Origin: a virus | Direction: 5' to 3' (one strand) | IMG/VR virus record: IMGVR_UViG_3300009149_000167 | Location: 1 to 31,323 of that record | DNA: 31,323 bases | Shown: one piece after another, positions 16,501 through 26,900 of the stretch | Layout: each line of letters begins with the position of its first letter | How positions within the stretch are numbered: the stretch's first letter is position 1 | The notes under the pieces: model-generated | Databases searched by the model: none | What the model was told of the DNA's origin: nothing | What the model saw: the letters and a program-made list of their open reading frames with translations, nothing else | Made by a program: the position numbers and the translations under genes

Positions 16501-17804
16501 GAACTTTTGAGGTAGTCAATAAGGCAATTAATACTAAAGCTAAAAAGGGTGGAACTAGCCTGGAGTATTTTTATAAAGAGGATTGGGAGAAATTTATTAA
16601 GGGAACAGTAGGATGGCCAGAGTTTTATGAAAAAGTGGAATTCCCAACGGAAGTTGTATTTTTAGGGAGTCCTTATGCTACGGATCAAGAAGATATTCTC
16701 ATAGATTTGAGGCTCACCCCTTCTTTTTCCGAGTCATCTACGGATAAAGAAATTACAGAGGTTCTTCGTACCTTCTTTGTAAACCTTCTGTATGTGACAG
16801 TAAATACGGCCCTTCGGGAAAAATGGATAGAGTTAAAGCAGGAAGTTTTGGCGGGGACCGTAGGCGAACAGAGTAATTTGGTGACTGCTACGACTCAGAT
16901 TGAGGCGGATTTTAAGGGAATTGGTAAAGCTCTTTTCGGTAAATCTTTTAAGATGAAGTCGGATAAAGTTGAAAAGGTAGTGGGGAAAGGAAAGAAGATT
17001 TTTGCCTCTCCCGTTTTCCCCGTGAGTGACCGAAAAGGATATGAGGTTATTGGGTCGTATCAGTATGGAAGAGATATAGATATTGCTCCAGGTTCCTCAT
17101 ATGATCAGTTGGCCCTGAAAGACCCCCTCTCTTTTGCGAACCCCTCTGACGTAGAAGAGTTTATCAAAATTTTGACCGGAGACGCTAGAGATACAAGCAC
17201 TGGAGATGATGAGGAATTAGTGACTCCTATCCAGAAGGCCGCTGCCGAGATTGAGCAGAAACTTATGAGTGGGATTCTTAACAATCCTGGAACCCCCAAT
17301 GAGGTACTTGAATTAGTACGAGGTTTTATGGATGAGTCTAAGGGTAAGAAAACCTCAGTGGGGTTCGCTAATTGGATTGCAGCTTCTAATGACCAAGATT
17401 TCAAACTCTCTGTTAATAATGCTGCTTACCAGTTGGCAGACCTTCAGTTGCATGTGAATAAACCCATCTGTAATTGCCGAGCTACGGAAGCAGACATACT
17501 CCTGAGCGAGGCTTTCAATTCAGAAAACTTCACTCAGATTGTACACACGGAAGATTTAGACCAGGTGACTGGGGCCATTAGTAATCTCGTAAACCAAAAG
17601 TCTGTCGGATGGGACAAAAGCCAGAAAGCTATGGGAGGTCAAACAACAAATCTATTTCCCAGCACCACTTCTGAGCTTAATAAAAGAAAACAAGATGTTT
17701 CTACAGCTTTCGGAGATCTCAAAAAGTTAGCGGACCATGTGGTCAGTGATAGTGGGTTGGAGGAGGCTATTGCTGCCTTTGATGCTGCCAAGGAGAAAGT
17801 CTAA
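13560..17804 (+). CDS. Baseplate hub protein, gpD/gp27-like, with a long C-terminal extension
   Basis: The 1414-residue protein starts with a possible zinc-binding motif (H22, C26, C39, C42). Residues about 50-580 follow the pattern of phage late control gpD / T4 gp27 hubs: SGVDAGSASANLSLAIPIH, LRAGLEVHIYMRGYFP, YYHVFHGVVTGVDVS, GLQSYTVQCNSMMYFW, QQVCQTTGYEFYQDVDGDFVFKPP, and RSAEISILLRPELRPGFPVYV. Beyond the hub fold lie a coiled coil (about 735-800), a mixed region, and a late block containing FPVSDRKGYEVIGSYQYGRD (about 1152-1172). Typical gpD/gp27 proteins are 350-450 residues, so two thirds of this protein are extra. TGGGG lies seven bases before the ATG. The stop overlaps the ATG of the spike gene by one base. 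The hub forms the ring joining tube to spike; the extension's role is unknown. Confidence 0.75.
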   Translation: MGVEHRPYAGSWNLNQTKLVQHSPDCLVYFNGDTSIPGCSSCSGRIEMQKYIIQVSVESGVDAGSASANLSLAIPIHTADGMGRDGQYLLRAGLEVHIYMRGYFPVQGQFQGVELEEDVGNLDISQIMTYPYYHVFHGVVTGVDVSKQGGLQSYTVQCNSMMYFWQYHNVSQNASAFGPRPANSKLKSNLVGHQFTGWTPYSIIYTLFHDVAGAAGGVGFAIDQKTNVDANSSVGDQSLFSLNLEYWKRRFQTRMIHLRMHGASGQVYSAAQGIFLGRLSGSRVQSILTHFKATRSASETLKFDIFSASRALGLTKTTKHPTTGETIVKATFGSNVSGTSAEIEGVDSNSATDINVFDLEPYAQKLGELGQVNFWESTYQSKLDVAQQVCQTTGYEFYQDVDGDFVFKPPLYNLDTSSSRVYRIEEIDVISIAEHDKEPVCTYMTFTGGQFRNYQIGGLEGEWGTRGQYVDYRLVAQFGWRPESFESTYHNNPRTMFYAAMNRMDILNAPTRSAEISILLRPELRPGFPVYVVGIDCFYYLQNMSHSWSFGGSCTTSLNLVAKRPKFYAPGYSKKRGIGAIDLSQMYLPKKPLKIIDKEGHPRLSGFPNVVLALNPYGVNPLHFVTGADLKDLSNPLVVRNLIKIALETNLIYVDYNNSGTPEKGPFLMKIDPTSEVKPDPLGTEAKEGEVNTDAASNGVPEGFQRLNFETFAAGANLLAAAREQRASVAQTYEKVILEITSNLQNLIEKRKKLNAQKKNTEAINNKISSVERQIESLRNQVTQAESAIQDKYKNDEQIQGILDLFKNLMLGYIQDQSDYPAPNSTASYLDLLSDKKAAFTNTELPGAYQYFSCSHPDPKFQGPGILRADLKAGALVEPPARVREQYRDTVGFVPTPTRGPDGVFPEAELGKITVYNGLALLTSQKESFVDKDGKEKTRRIPDILPTSEIKSMVFTTHQLDLSQAQTAYNFGENFTGLGEGTFEVVNKAINTKAKKGGTSLEYFYKEDWEKFIKGTVGWPEFYEKVEFPTEVVFLGSPYATDQEDILIDLRLTPSFSESSTDKEITEVLRTFFVNLLYVTVNTALREKWIELKQEVLAGTVGEQSNLVTATTQIEADFKGIGKALFGKSFKMKSDKVEKVVGKGKKIFASPVFPVSDRKGYEVIGSYQYGRDIDIAPGSSYDQLALKDPLSFANPSDVEEFIKILTGDARDTSTGDDEELVTPIQKAAAEIEQKLMSGILNNPGTPNEVLELVRGFMDESKGKKTSVGFANWIAASNDQDFKLSVNNAAYQLADLQLHVNKPICNCRATEADILLSEAFNSENFTQIVHTEDLDQVTGAISNLVNQKSVGWDKSQKAMGGQTTNLFPSTTSELNKRKQDVSTAFGDLKKLADHVVSDSGLEEAIAAFDAAKEKV

Positions 17805-20203
17805 TGCCTCGTCCTCTTTTTAATAAGGCCACTTATGGTGTAATCCATGAGATGGTGAATCGGAAGAAAGCCCGGGACCAGAGGTCCTCAAGTGGCATCT
17901 CTTCAATGAATCTCTGTCTCGGGAAAGTAGTGTCGGTGAATTATGAGGAGGCAAAGGTTACCCTGAGAATCCTTTCCGGGGCCGACCAGGAGTTTCAAAG
18001 GGTACCAGTACCGATTACCTTTCCAGGTGCCGGAGATCGGGTTTTTCTAGGGGCTATGCCAATGGTGGGAGATGTGGCTGTTTTAGGTCACCTCACTCAA
18101 GAGTCCACTGGTGGAGAGACTACTCCTGTAATTCTTAGCTGGTGTCTTCCGGGTCCTTGGATGGGTTATGACTGGCTTCCCGGGCAGCCCTTTGCCCCGG
18201 ATGAATATTCTATGGATCCTAAAGACTCGGCTTTCACAGCAGGAGTCTTTCAGAGGACCCGAAGAAAGCTTCGACACATGGAGCCTGGTAATATTGTAGC
18301 CTCTTCTGGGCAAGGTTCCGATTTGGTTCTTGATGAGGGAGTTCTTCTCTCAAATCGACGATGCAATGAAATCCGTCTTCGGGACCAGGACCAGGCTCTA
18401 GTTTGCCGAACTCTGCAACAGTTCCATGCAATGGCCGGAGTTCGTGTTTATTCCGGAATGGTTCAGAGGGAAGCCACCCTTTTGCCAACCCAAATGATCT
18501 CTGATGGAACTTATTGGGAGACCCCTTATCAAGTAGACTATACGACAAAAACCCCCCTTGATGATGAGGGTCTGAGGAAAATTCCACACCCTAAATATCA
18601 GGTGGGATATCTATCCCCAAATGATGTTTTCAATCGCATTGAAGATTCCGGAAATATGGCAGGATCAAATTTATCTGGAGTTTTCTTCAATGGGGACATA
18701 GACCCATATGTGTTTTTGAGGAGGGGTCTCTTCATTACACAAAATGGGTTTCTTTATGACGGGAAAACCTCTTCGGGGGCTTCTTATGGGGGGAAGCCGG
18801 GTTATCGAGTTTCAGTGAACACAGATGAAGACGGCGTTCCTCTAAATAGTCTCACAGGGGGGAAGGAAAATGCGGAATCCTTTACTGAGTATCGAATTGA
18901 AGTTACTCACACCTCTGATGGGAGGCTCCCAGTAACAGAGCAGACAGATAACTTTGACGCGGAAAGGCTTCCTTCCGCAGAGTTGTCTGGAACCAACCTT
19001 AACGGGAAAACTTCCCCCTTTGTTACCCTTGTTTATGGAAGCGTTGTAGGGAATGACCCGTTCACCCCTGCCGGAAGAGAAAAATATGGAATCCCACTAA
19101 AACCAGTGATTTTTACGGAAGCGGGAGACCCTGCTCCCGACATGGAAAGTGGGATAGGTTCTCCTGTATCCGACCATGCCGCAAGTTATTTCGGAGTTAG
19201 CCCAGTAAATGCAGACACACCTCCTACTTTTTGGTCCGTGACCAAAGACGGTCGGGTGAAGATGTCTGTGAGTGGGCCGAAAACCTCTGCTTTTTGCGTT
19301 GAAGCTAATTTTTCTTCTGGTGTAAAGATTAATACCGGAGGAGTTTTTGAGGTTAATGCAGCAGGAGGCTTCCAGTGGTCTATTTCAGGAAAGAATGAGG
19401 TTGATAATCGTAGCCTTAACCTTTCCTCAAAAGGGGCGGTGAGGATTTACGCCGACGGAGACACGACGGAGGGAAAACAAACAAAGGATCTTCGTTCAAA
19501 CTCGGCTTCTACACAACCGAGTTTGGAGATAGGCGGTAAAAATAATGTTCTTGTCAGTTCTGGGAAAAGAGTTGACCTGCGTTCGGAGGTAATTGAACAC
19601 CAAGCCCAGACTCATCGATTACAAGCGATGTCTGGAATTTCTTTGAACGCAGTGAAAAATATTGAGGTAAACTCGAGCGTATACAGCCAATCTGTCGGGG
19701 GTAAGGCTGATTATTCATATTTTGGCCCGAAGGATCTTTTGCCCACTAGTGGCCCTCACAGGAATACCGTCATCAGTGGTGTCGGTGTAGGGACGGTAGA
19801 CAATTATCTTGTCTTGATGGGAGACAGGACGGAAAACATTGTGGTTGGAGACCACAGCACCTCGATCCTGATAGGAAACCTCACTTATGAGACCCTTGCA
19901 GGAACCTGGGAAGCAAGGGCTGGGGTAAATTCTCTTTCTGTGGATGTGGCAACAGGTCTCAGTGGTTCGGTTAAGGTTGGAACAGTGAAAATGGAAGCCT
20001 TGGCAGGGACTACAGAGATCAGTGGGCAAGTGTCCATCACTCTGAGGAGTTCAGGTCCCGCAACCCTCGCAGGATTAGCTGGAGTTAATTTACAGGCTCC
20101 CGGAAAGAAGGGCGGTATAGTGAGTGGGTCAGACTTGGACCCCCTTACAGGGGCCCCCCTCTCCACATATGGGATGGGAAGCCCGGGTCATCTTTTGACA
20201 TAG
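17804..20203 (+). CDS. Baseplate spike / puncturing protein, gp5/gpV-like
   Basis: The 799-residue protein has an N-terminal OB-fold region (about 37-115): LCLGKVVSVNYEEAKVTLRI, VPVPITFPGAGDRVFLGAMP, MVGDVAVLGHL, as in gpV/gp5/VgrG-type spikes. The middle is beta-rich. From about 525 to 765 short strands repeat (VDLRSEVIEHQAQTHRLQAM, SGISLNAVKNIEVNSS, STSILIGNLTYETLAGTWEA, SGQVSITLRSSGPATLAG), typical of a trimeric beta-helix needle. It ends GSPGHLLT with no lysozyme domain, unlike T4 gp5; the hydrolase seems to be supplied by the CHAP protein two genes upstream. AAGGAG is eight bases before the ATG, which overlaps the hub stop codon, so hub and spike should be made in a fixed ratio. It is expected to sit below the hub and to pierce the outer layer of the host. 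Confidence 0.78.
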   Translation: MPRPLFNKATYGVIHEMVNRKKARDQRSSSGISSMNLCLGKVVSVNYEEAKVTLRILSGADQEFQRVPVPITFPGAGDRVFLGAMPMVGDVAVLGHLTQESTGGETTPVILSWCLPGPWMGYDWLPGQPFAPDEYSMDPKDSAFTAGVFQRTRRKLRHMEPGNIVASSGQGSDLVLDEGVLLSNRRCNEIRLRDQDQALVCRTLQQFHAMAGVRVYSGMVQREATLLPTQMISDGTYWETPYQVDYTTKTPLDDEGLRKIPHPKYQVGYLSPNDVFNRIEDSGNMAGSNLSGVFFNGDIDPYVFLRRGLFITQNGFLYDGKTSSGASYGGKPGYRVSVNTDEDGVPLNSLTGGKENAESFTEYRIEVTHTSDGRLPVTEQTDNFDAERLPSAELSGTNLNGKTSPFVTLVYGSVVGNDPFTPAGREKYGIPLKPVIFTEAGDPAPDMESGIGSPVSDHAASYFGVSPVNADTPPTFWSVTKDGRVKMSVSGPKTSAFCVEANFSSGVKINTGGVFEVNAAGGFQWSISGKNEVDNRSLNLSSKGAVRIYADGDTTEGKQTKDLRSNSASTQPSLEIGGKNNVLVSSGKRVDLRSEVIEHQAQTHRLQAMSGISLNAVKNIEVNSSVYSQSVGGKADYSYFGPKDLLPTSGPHRNTVISGVGVGTVDNYLVLMGDRTENIVVGDHSTSILIGNLTYETLAGTWEARAGVNSLSVDVATGLSGSVKVGTVKMEALAGTTEISGQVSITLRSSGPATLAGLAGVNLQAPGKKGGIVSGSDLDPLTGAPLSTYGMGSPGHLLT

Positions 20204-20224
20204 GATTTCCTCCAACCTGATAAT
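20195..20224 (+). promoter_or_regulatory. Sigma70-like promoter for the 195-residue/giant protein operon
   Basis: TTGACA (20195-20200) is a consensus -35, and GATAAT (20219-20224) is a five-of-six -10 with an 18-base spacer. The -35 overlaps the last codons of the spike gene. Transcription would begin near 20231, about 100 bases before the next ATG. Confidence 0.6.
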
Positions 20225-20333
20225 TACTCTATGTTAACCCATGGGTAGACGTTTTTCTACTCCCCCAAGGGGGGGTGTTGCCGGGGAAAAGAAATATAAA
20301 TTCTTTCTTTTGAGAGAAAAGCGTTAAACATGC
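20225..20333 (+). promoter_or_regulatory. Structured leader of the last operon
   Basis: The leader contains the palindrome ACCCATGGGT (20237-20246) and a seven-pair stem-loop at 20259-20276 made of a C-run facing a G-run with loop CAAG. No T-tract follows, so it is not an intrinsic terminator. A weaker CTTTT/AAAAG dyad lies just before the start codon. The ribosome-binding site of the following gene (GAGAG...AAAAG) is poor, so translation may depend on leader folding. No terminator was seen after the spike gene. Confidence 0.4.
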
Positions 20334-20921
20334 ATGGCTTTATCTTCAACAATCATATCTTCAGCTATTCTCAATGCCGGATCGGACCTCCTCGGCCCAA
20401 CTTTCCCTCTGTTGTGTAATGCCATCGGAACTTCCGTATTTACCTGGTCGCTGATTCCAGCAAACTTTGCTCTTACTGGGGTCACCTCTGGGGTTCTCGG
20501 AGCAGGCATCGTTACGGGAAAGATTACGGTATCTCCTAATGTGTCGATAGTTCAAGGAGCCCTCACAGGGCAAGGGGTTTCCGGGGTGGTTTCTCCTCGC
20601 CTTGCCAAAGCAGTAGCTATTGGGATCTCGACTTCTTTTTCTTCCTCGGCTCAATATACTGGCCCCTCTGTGGGGGTGGCGGTCGGTACGGATACGTCTA
20701 TCGTGTCCGTTTCGAATCCAGCTACTTTATTATCTTTGATGATTTCCTCAATGATCTCTTCTTTTGGATCTTTCGGAGCCTCCGCAGGAAATGTGGCCTC
20801 CGGATTAGGCAACGGAATTGCACTTCTCCTGCAGACTGCCCAAGGTTTTGGTGCAGTGGCCGGGACTCCGACAGCTTCCGCTTCAGCGGCCGGGACCTCT
20901 CCGCTTAGTAAGGTTTTCTAA
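20334..20921 (+). CDS. Gly/Ser/Ala-rich hydrophobic protein, 195 residues, unknown
   Basis: I do not recognise a named family. The sequence is rich in Gly, Ser, Ala, Val and Ile and almost free of charged residues. It has regularly spaced glycines (LTGVTSGVLGAGIVTGKITV, LTGQGVSGVVSPRLAKAVAI, YTGPSVGVAVGTD) and a hydrophobic stretch TLLSLMISSMISSFGSFGAS. The closing part (GLGNGIALLLQTAQGFGAV) and Ala/Ser tail end SPLSKVF. It starts at ATG 20334; an out-of-frame ATG lies four bases upstream. The giant gene starts at the base after its stop, so both are coupled. The composition would suit a membrane-active or baseplate packing protein; a tip or membrane-contact role is speculation. Confidence 0.75.
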   Translation: MALSSTIISSAILNAGSDLLGPTFPLLCNAIGTSVFTWSLIPANFALTGVTSGVLGAGIVTGKITVSPNVSIVQGALTGQGVSGVVSPRLAKAVAIGISTSFSSSAQYTGPSVGVAVGTDTSIVSVSNPATLLSLMISSMISSFGSFGASAGNVASGLGNGIALLLQTAQGFGAVAGTPTASASAAGTSPLSKVF

Positions 20922-23900
20922 ATGGCTAACATTTTTCAAGGTACGGTTTTGAAGCCAACTCGAGCGGGGACCTCCAACTCCGCCGACACCTCAGTCCCTG
21001 TTAGTGGAGTCATCAGGGATGTGAAGCCTCCCCCTACTGGTTATACTCTCCCGTATCCAGACGTAGTCGACATCGGATTGCAGAGATATAAAGCAGCGAT
21101 CCTTGAGCAAGAGAATTCTGTAGAATATATGGTTTGGGCGGCGAACAGCTCTAACCTTACCCGTGTAGATGACCCTACTTGGTCTCTTGGAGACGGTAGC
21201 GTTACAATTCCGGAGGGTTCTTATACTGTTGTCGATGCAAACAGCCCGGACGAGGAGTTAGGCACACATATCCGAAGGGACGGGTCGGAATATCTTGTTC
21301 TTCGAGATAACCAAGAGAGGAGTATCAGCCAGGTCCTGACCCTGACGATCCGTAATGGGGCGAATCAGATACAAAAGAAGATCTACGAAGGGTTTGATTT
21401 CGATGTCTTGGATGCTGAGACTGGCCTTATTCAGCTTCTTGATACGGCTTTGACTCAGAGTGTTTGTGATCCTTTCGGTACGGACCCTCCCTCGATGTCA
21501 AATTTACGGGGAGATAGCATTGTAGAGATGTCTTATGTGATATCTCCTCAAACTTTCTGGTGGACACGGAATGACTCTTTGAGCACCCGTTTCTCGTGGT
21601 CGGATAGAAGTCAGAGTTGGGTTTTACGAAAAGGAAATTCTCCAGTCGAAGTTGGGGTGTTGACTCCGGGTACCCTTTACACATTAGAACCTAAAGTGAC
21701 CGGGCTTGTGGCAGGCTCCTTCCTTCCTGGAGCCATCTCTGGAGATGCCTGGTGCATGGTCCGTCTTGGAACCTTCCCAGACTCAACTAGCCTTCCTTTG
21801 GGGAAAAATTTATCGGGTCCTTTCGATGGGATTTTTGTCGTTAGTGATTTCACCTCAAAGGAGATCTTCGATTTTGGGGCCATGAGCCCTCCCCCAGCAG
21901 CTGTGATCGGGCAGACGAATTCTCTGATTCAATGGAATCCGGCTTTTGTTGACCAATATGCGGGTCAAACAATATGGTACAATTACAGATCCTTCCAAGA
22001 GAATAAGAACGGAGTTGTAGGAGACTTTCTTACCGCTAAAGACTCCTCCCTCTTTATTGTTCCGGTACCACGCCTTTATGAGAGGCCTATGCTTCGGATA
22101 GGTTCTAGAAGGTACCTGGATACAATTATTGTAAAAACGGAATCCCTGCTGTCCTCTACGTTTGTTGCTTCGGGGCGGGTCGGAGTGGCCCTCTCTACCG
22201 GTAAGTTAAAGTTCAATATCCAGGATGTTCTCAAAAGTGACCCTGAAAGTGTGGAGTTTGAGCCAAGATATCTAAACGACCAAGTGTTTTATGATGGGGT
22301 AGCCCTCAACCTTGAGATGCAACCTCCCAGACCCCCCATCATTCTCCAGGATTCGGATAGTTTTACCCCAATCAGGTCCAACAACGAATTTTATGTTCCA
22401 AATGCAAATCCTTTCCGAGGACTCGGGGTTTCTGGGGTCGAAAACATCTATGATGGTACGGGAGCCTCTCCGACGTCTGGGGTGGCTTCCGTTCGCCCAG
22501 GTGGAGATGACCCCGCCGACCCCTACGCGGGCCTCATACGGCAGGTGGTGGGTCTCTGTAGCCCACTTATCTTCACCAAAGAAGGTCCACTGACAAAGTT
22601 GGTTGTGGTAGACCGTGTCTCGGACATCCCAACCTTCCTGTATAAGATTCCGGACAATACCGTTTATGTTACAAAGGAGAACGTGAACGGCTCCTCGGGC
22701 AGCCGTTTGGAGATAAGCTCTAGTGAAAGATCGAGATTATCCGGATTAGATCTTTATTATCAGCAACCTTACCTCACCCCTTCTTTGTATACAAATGTCG
22801 CTAGCATTGCCTCGAAAAGATATGATTTCTTCGACCTAGATGGGACCGAAAAATTATACTTTGCCTTAAATGGTGTAGATTACGTTTGGGATTCCAGTAC
22901 CCTAACCGGAACTTCTCCGTACTCCTCAGAGGTAGTTGCAGATAGTATTGACTCTATTGTTACAGGACCTGGGAGGGTTTATTCTTTTTCAGGGCATGTG
23001 GTTATTGAGGCTGATAATCCTTTGTCCGGTGTGGTTGAGATCGGGTTTGGCTCCTTAAGTGTTCCTGATTTGAGTGGGTGTTCAGCTTTGGGTTTTGTTC
23101 CTGGTTGGCAGGTTGATTCTTTAAATCCTGACAGTTATTGGATTTCTGATAGTGGGGTTTCTTTTGGGTTGTCCCCAAATTTAATGAAAGATTCAGAGGT
23201 GGCCGACTTTACTGTTTTTGGCCGCCTGGAGAACGAAGTCCTTCAAAAAAACATCTCTCCGTCTGATTTTGTATTTTTGGATCCGATCCCTCTCAAGGAT
23301 ATTCCGGGGTATGATGAGGATTTGTTTTTCAGAGTTCAGGACGGGGATAATAAGATTGATCAGGATCCTTATGAGGAGGTCCTGTATTCTTTCGAGATAA
23401 ATAAAAGGTTCTCTTGGCTTTCCGAGCATTCTGAGAGCCAGCAGATATCTCGGCCCACCAGTTTTATTTATCTCGGTCAGAGGAACGTTGTTGAAGAGGG
23501 GTTTTATCCCTCTATGGGTAGCAGTTTCCTGTTGAGTGATGACGGAGGTCCGTTTGTCAGGCAGGAAATAAATGAGGACTTCATCCTGAATTCTCAGACG
23601 GGTACGATTACCCTGACGAATCAGGTTAGTGGTTTGACCCTACAGGGTTATCGAGGGTCTTTTACAGCTTTCAATAATCAGTTTGTAGACCCAGATGCGG
23701 ACTTTACACTTGCGGGAGTTTCTGAAGGGTATCAGCTCAAGATCCCGTCGGGAAGTGCCATAGGTACTTATATCATTCAGTCTGTTGTTAATGCGACAAC
23801 TTTGGAGGTTTCTCCCAATTTTTTGGTTTCTTCTACCCTCCCGGTTTTCTGGGAAATTTATGAGGGTCATCCCCTTTCAGTTTACGATCCAAGTTTGATT

Positions 23901-26900
23901 TCAGATGTCGTTTATGAGGATTTCAGGCACCTGAGTGCTGAAACTTTTATTATCCGCTTGTTGACTTCTTTAGGTTTGACCCCGGATACGGTTCCAGACC
24001 AAGCCTCGAATCGTCTTGTTTCCGAAGTGGCCAGAGCTTTGGAGATGGGTCGGCTTTTGTCTTTGAGGGTGGACCCTCAGGATAGGCAGAAGGAGTGGGT
24101 GGTAGGGAATGCTGTGGACGGGATAATAATCCCAGCGGTAAATACAGGTTCCTATTATTATGATTTTGGTCTTTTCACTCTGGATGTAGGTGAACTTTCC
24201 CTACGGCCAGGTGATGGTAGTCTTACTAAGGTCGAATCTTTTTCTGCGGCATTGCCCTCAAACAAGGTCGAGTATATCGAGGCCACGGGCCAGCTGAAGT
24301 TCAGCTCGAACCTTTTAGGCAGGATGGTGATCTATACGGAAGACACCGCTGCTCCCTCTTTTGTGGGTGGGTTTGATATTTCTTTGTCTCTCCTTGGGAA
24401 AGAAGAACTTGGGACGATTGCAAATGAGAGTTTGTTTGTTCCGGACACCGGATCTATTAGATTTAACGATGAGGCTTTCTCTATTCAGATTGGGTTAGAC
24501 ACCTTTCAACATGGAGCCCAGTTGGAGGGGGTAGCTTCTTTCACCTCTCCTCTTCCGGCCAATAAAATTGAATATCTGAACTCTACGGGAGAGTTGAAAT
24601 TTGGAGAAGATCTCCTGTTTGATTATTCCTTGTCCAGAGTTTCCTATGTGGAGGAGTTTCTTAGCCCTTCTGTGATGACGGACAGGACTGCGGAGGTCAA
24701 ATTTGAGGGAGAGATCAATTTATCTGAGGATGATATCAATGAGTTCGGGGGAGAGCCGATTTATTTTGTTGAGCAGGCGATCTCTGAACCTCCGGACACA
24801 GTGATTAATCCGATTGACGGGTCTTTTTCGTTCCTCAGCCCAGTTCTTTCTGGGCAATCTGTTGAGGTCGAGTATTTCCAGGCTTCAGCTTCTGGAGAGC
24901 TTTGTAAGGCTGCCTCTGGATTCCCCGCTCCGATCCGGGAAGTCCTTCCCGTTTTTATTCAAGGAGAGGAGACTACCCGAGTTTCGGATAAGATTTATTC
25001 TTTTAATCCAGGTGGTAACACCATTTATACTCCATATGAACCTCTTGTTTATGTGGGGGCAGTCCAGAAAAACAGGGGATCCGATTACGATTATTTCATA
25101 AACAATCTGAATCAGATTGTTTTCCTTCTCTCAATAGAAGACCCCACCATTTCTGTTACCATTACGTATGCTATTGCGGAGGCATTAGGGGGAGAAGCAG
25201 CCTATTCGACTTCCACCAAACCGGTTTATCGACCTCCTTTTTACCTTGAAAAGGAACAGGAGAGCTTTGAACTTTCCGGAGACCGAACTTCACAAATGGT
25301 TCCCGGGAAACTCTTGCGTCTTGGGGCTTCCTGTTTTTATCTGGAAAGCTCTGCCTACAATGCTTCCACCGATATTACTACGGTCGGGATCTATCCCACT
25401 CCGAGAGAAGAAGCAGGATCAAGGGCTCCAGGGAAAGATTTGATCTCTGCTTTATCAAATGTTCCGATTGCAGTGGGGGTTCCAAATATTCCCAATGGCA
25501 ATCTTGGGTTTATGTTGACCCTGAATGTTGATTATCAGTCCATCCAAAAAAATCAAAGGGATGTGACCTTTGTCGGGGATCTTACTTCTTTTGCCATTGC
25601 GGGTCACATACTCCAGATAGGTGGGGAACCCTATATAATCGCTAAGAGTCAGTTTGATGAAAATGGGTCTTATACGAAAGTTACTGTTGCGAGTCCTTTC
25701 ACAAGAGAATTCGAAGCTTCTACCGTTTCCACTAGGGTAAGCGCCCGCCCAATTTACCCTTCTGGGGCAACCATTTTTCTAGGGCCGGGGCAGATCGTTG
25801 GAGATAGCTATGAAGTCATAGTTTTTGGGGAGACTCAGAATTCAGTTCCCCTTCCTGGTAGGACCCTTATCTCAGAGAAGCATTATACAATAGAGAGCGG
25901 GTCTGGGAATATCATTCTTCTCTCTCCCTTGCAGGAGGGGATACAACCCGGACAGAGTTTCTACATGAGGTTCTCTGGGGCTCGGGTTCTCCAACCGATT
26001 CTTCTTAATGACACGGTTATTTATCCTCGTTTCCGAGCCACTTTTAAGTACGTGCAGATCCCTGAGGAGACCCAGAATAAAATTCTCCAGGCCACCTATA
26101 GCTACTACAATCCAGACACTTTCTATGCGGAATCCGTCCCCTTGTCAGAATATGCTGTGGAGGTTTCCCAAGAGGTGGCTAAAATGGTTCAGAGCCAGAC
26201 TCCTGGGGGAGGTGGTTTTGTTGTTTCTCAAGGAGCTGCTGGAGGAGATAAGGGAGGGACTGACCCCCTCTCTAATATTCGAACCGCAAAAGATAAAGAT
26301 CGGGCGGCACGGCTGTACCTTGATTATTATAACCGTGTCATTGTGGGGTTTGAGCAGATCTATGAGGGGATTACAGGACTCGTAATTGGTGATCGTGACG
26401 GAAAATTCAAATTCTTCGTGGGGAGATTCAAAGACGTTCCGCCCCCGGGTCTTGAGGACGACGTTACCGGATACATGAACCCACGCAGTTTGTGGTCTGA
26501 AGTTTTCCGTTCCAGGACCGTATCTTCCCCTTATCCTCTTGTTACGGTACTGGAGGATAATATTGTAAATCCAGCTACGGCGGTTTTGTCGAATGGGACT
26601 TTGTCCGGAGAACTTCTGGACCCGGAGGATTTGTCTCTCCTCATGGGGGAGCAAAAGGTCCTTGTCAAAAATGACATGGACGATTTTATCCTCACCCGAA
26701 CCGGGGGAGTTCAAACTGTTTTCATCCCGGGATCTTTCCCTTTACAAAGTCGGGGTCAGGTCTCTGGGGTTCATCAGAGAATGGCTTCTCCGCAGGTCTG
26801 GTCACGTTTGTACCCTTTGCGGTCCAGGGCTTTTACTACAACCTATCCTGGGTTGGGTGCAGATGTGGATCCTCCTGGAGTGTATTCCTTCTCTTATACG

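Noticed and set aside
20259-20276. C-run/G-run hairpin as a terminator for the tail-tip operon
   Set aside because: No T-tract follows it, and it lies downstream of the promoter for the next operon, so it is better read as leader structure.
26145-26714. 189-codon - strand frame opposite the giant gene
   Set aside because: The + frame is continuous across it. The - strand product has no recognisable motifs and no ribosome-binding context, and all convincing genes in the window are on the + strand.
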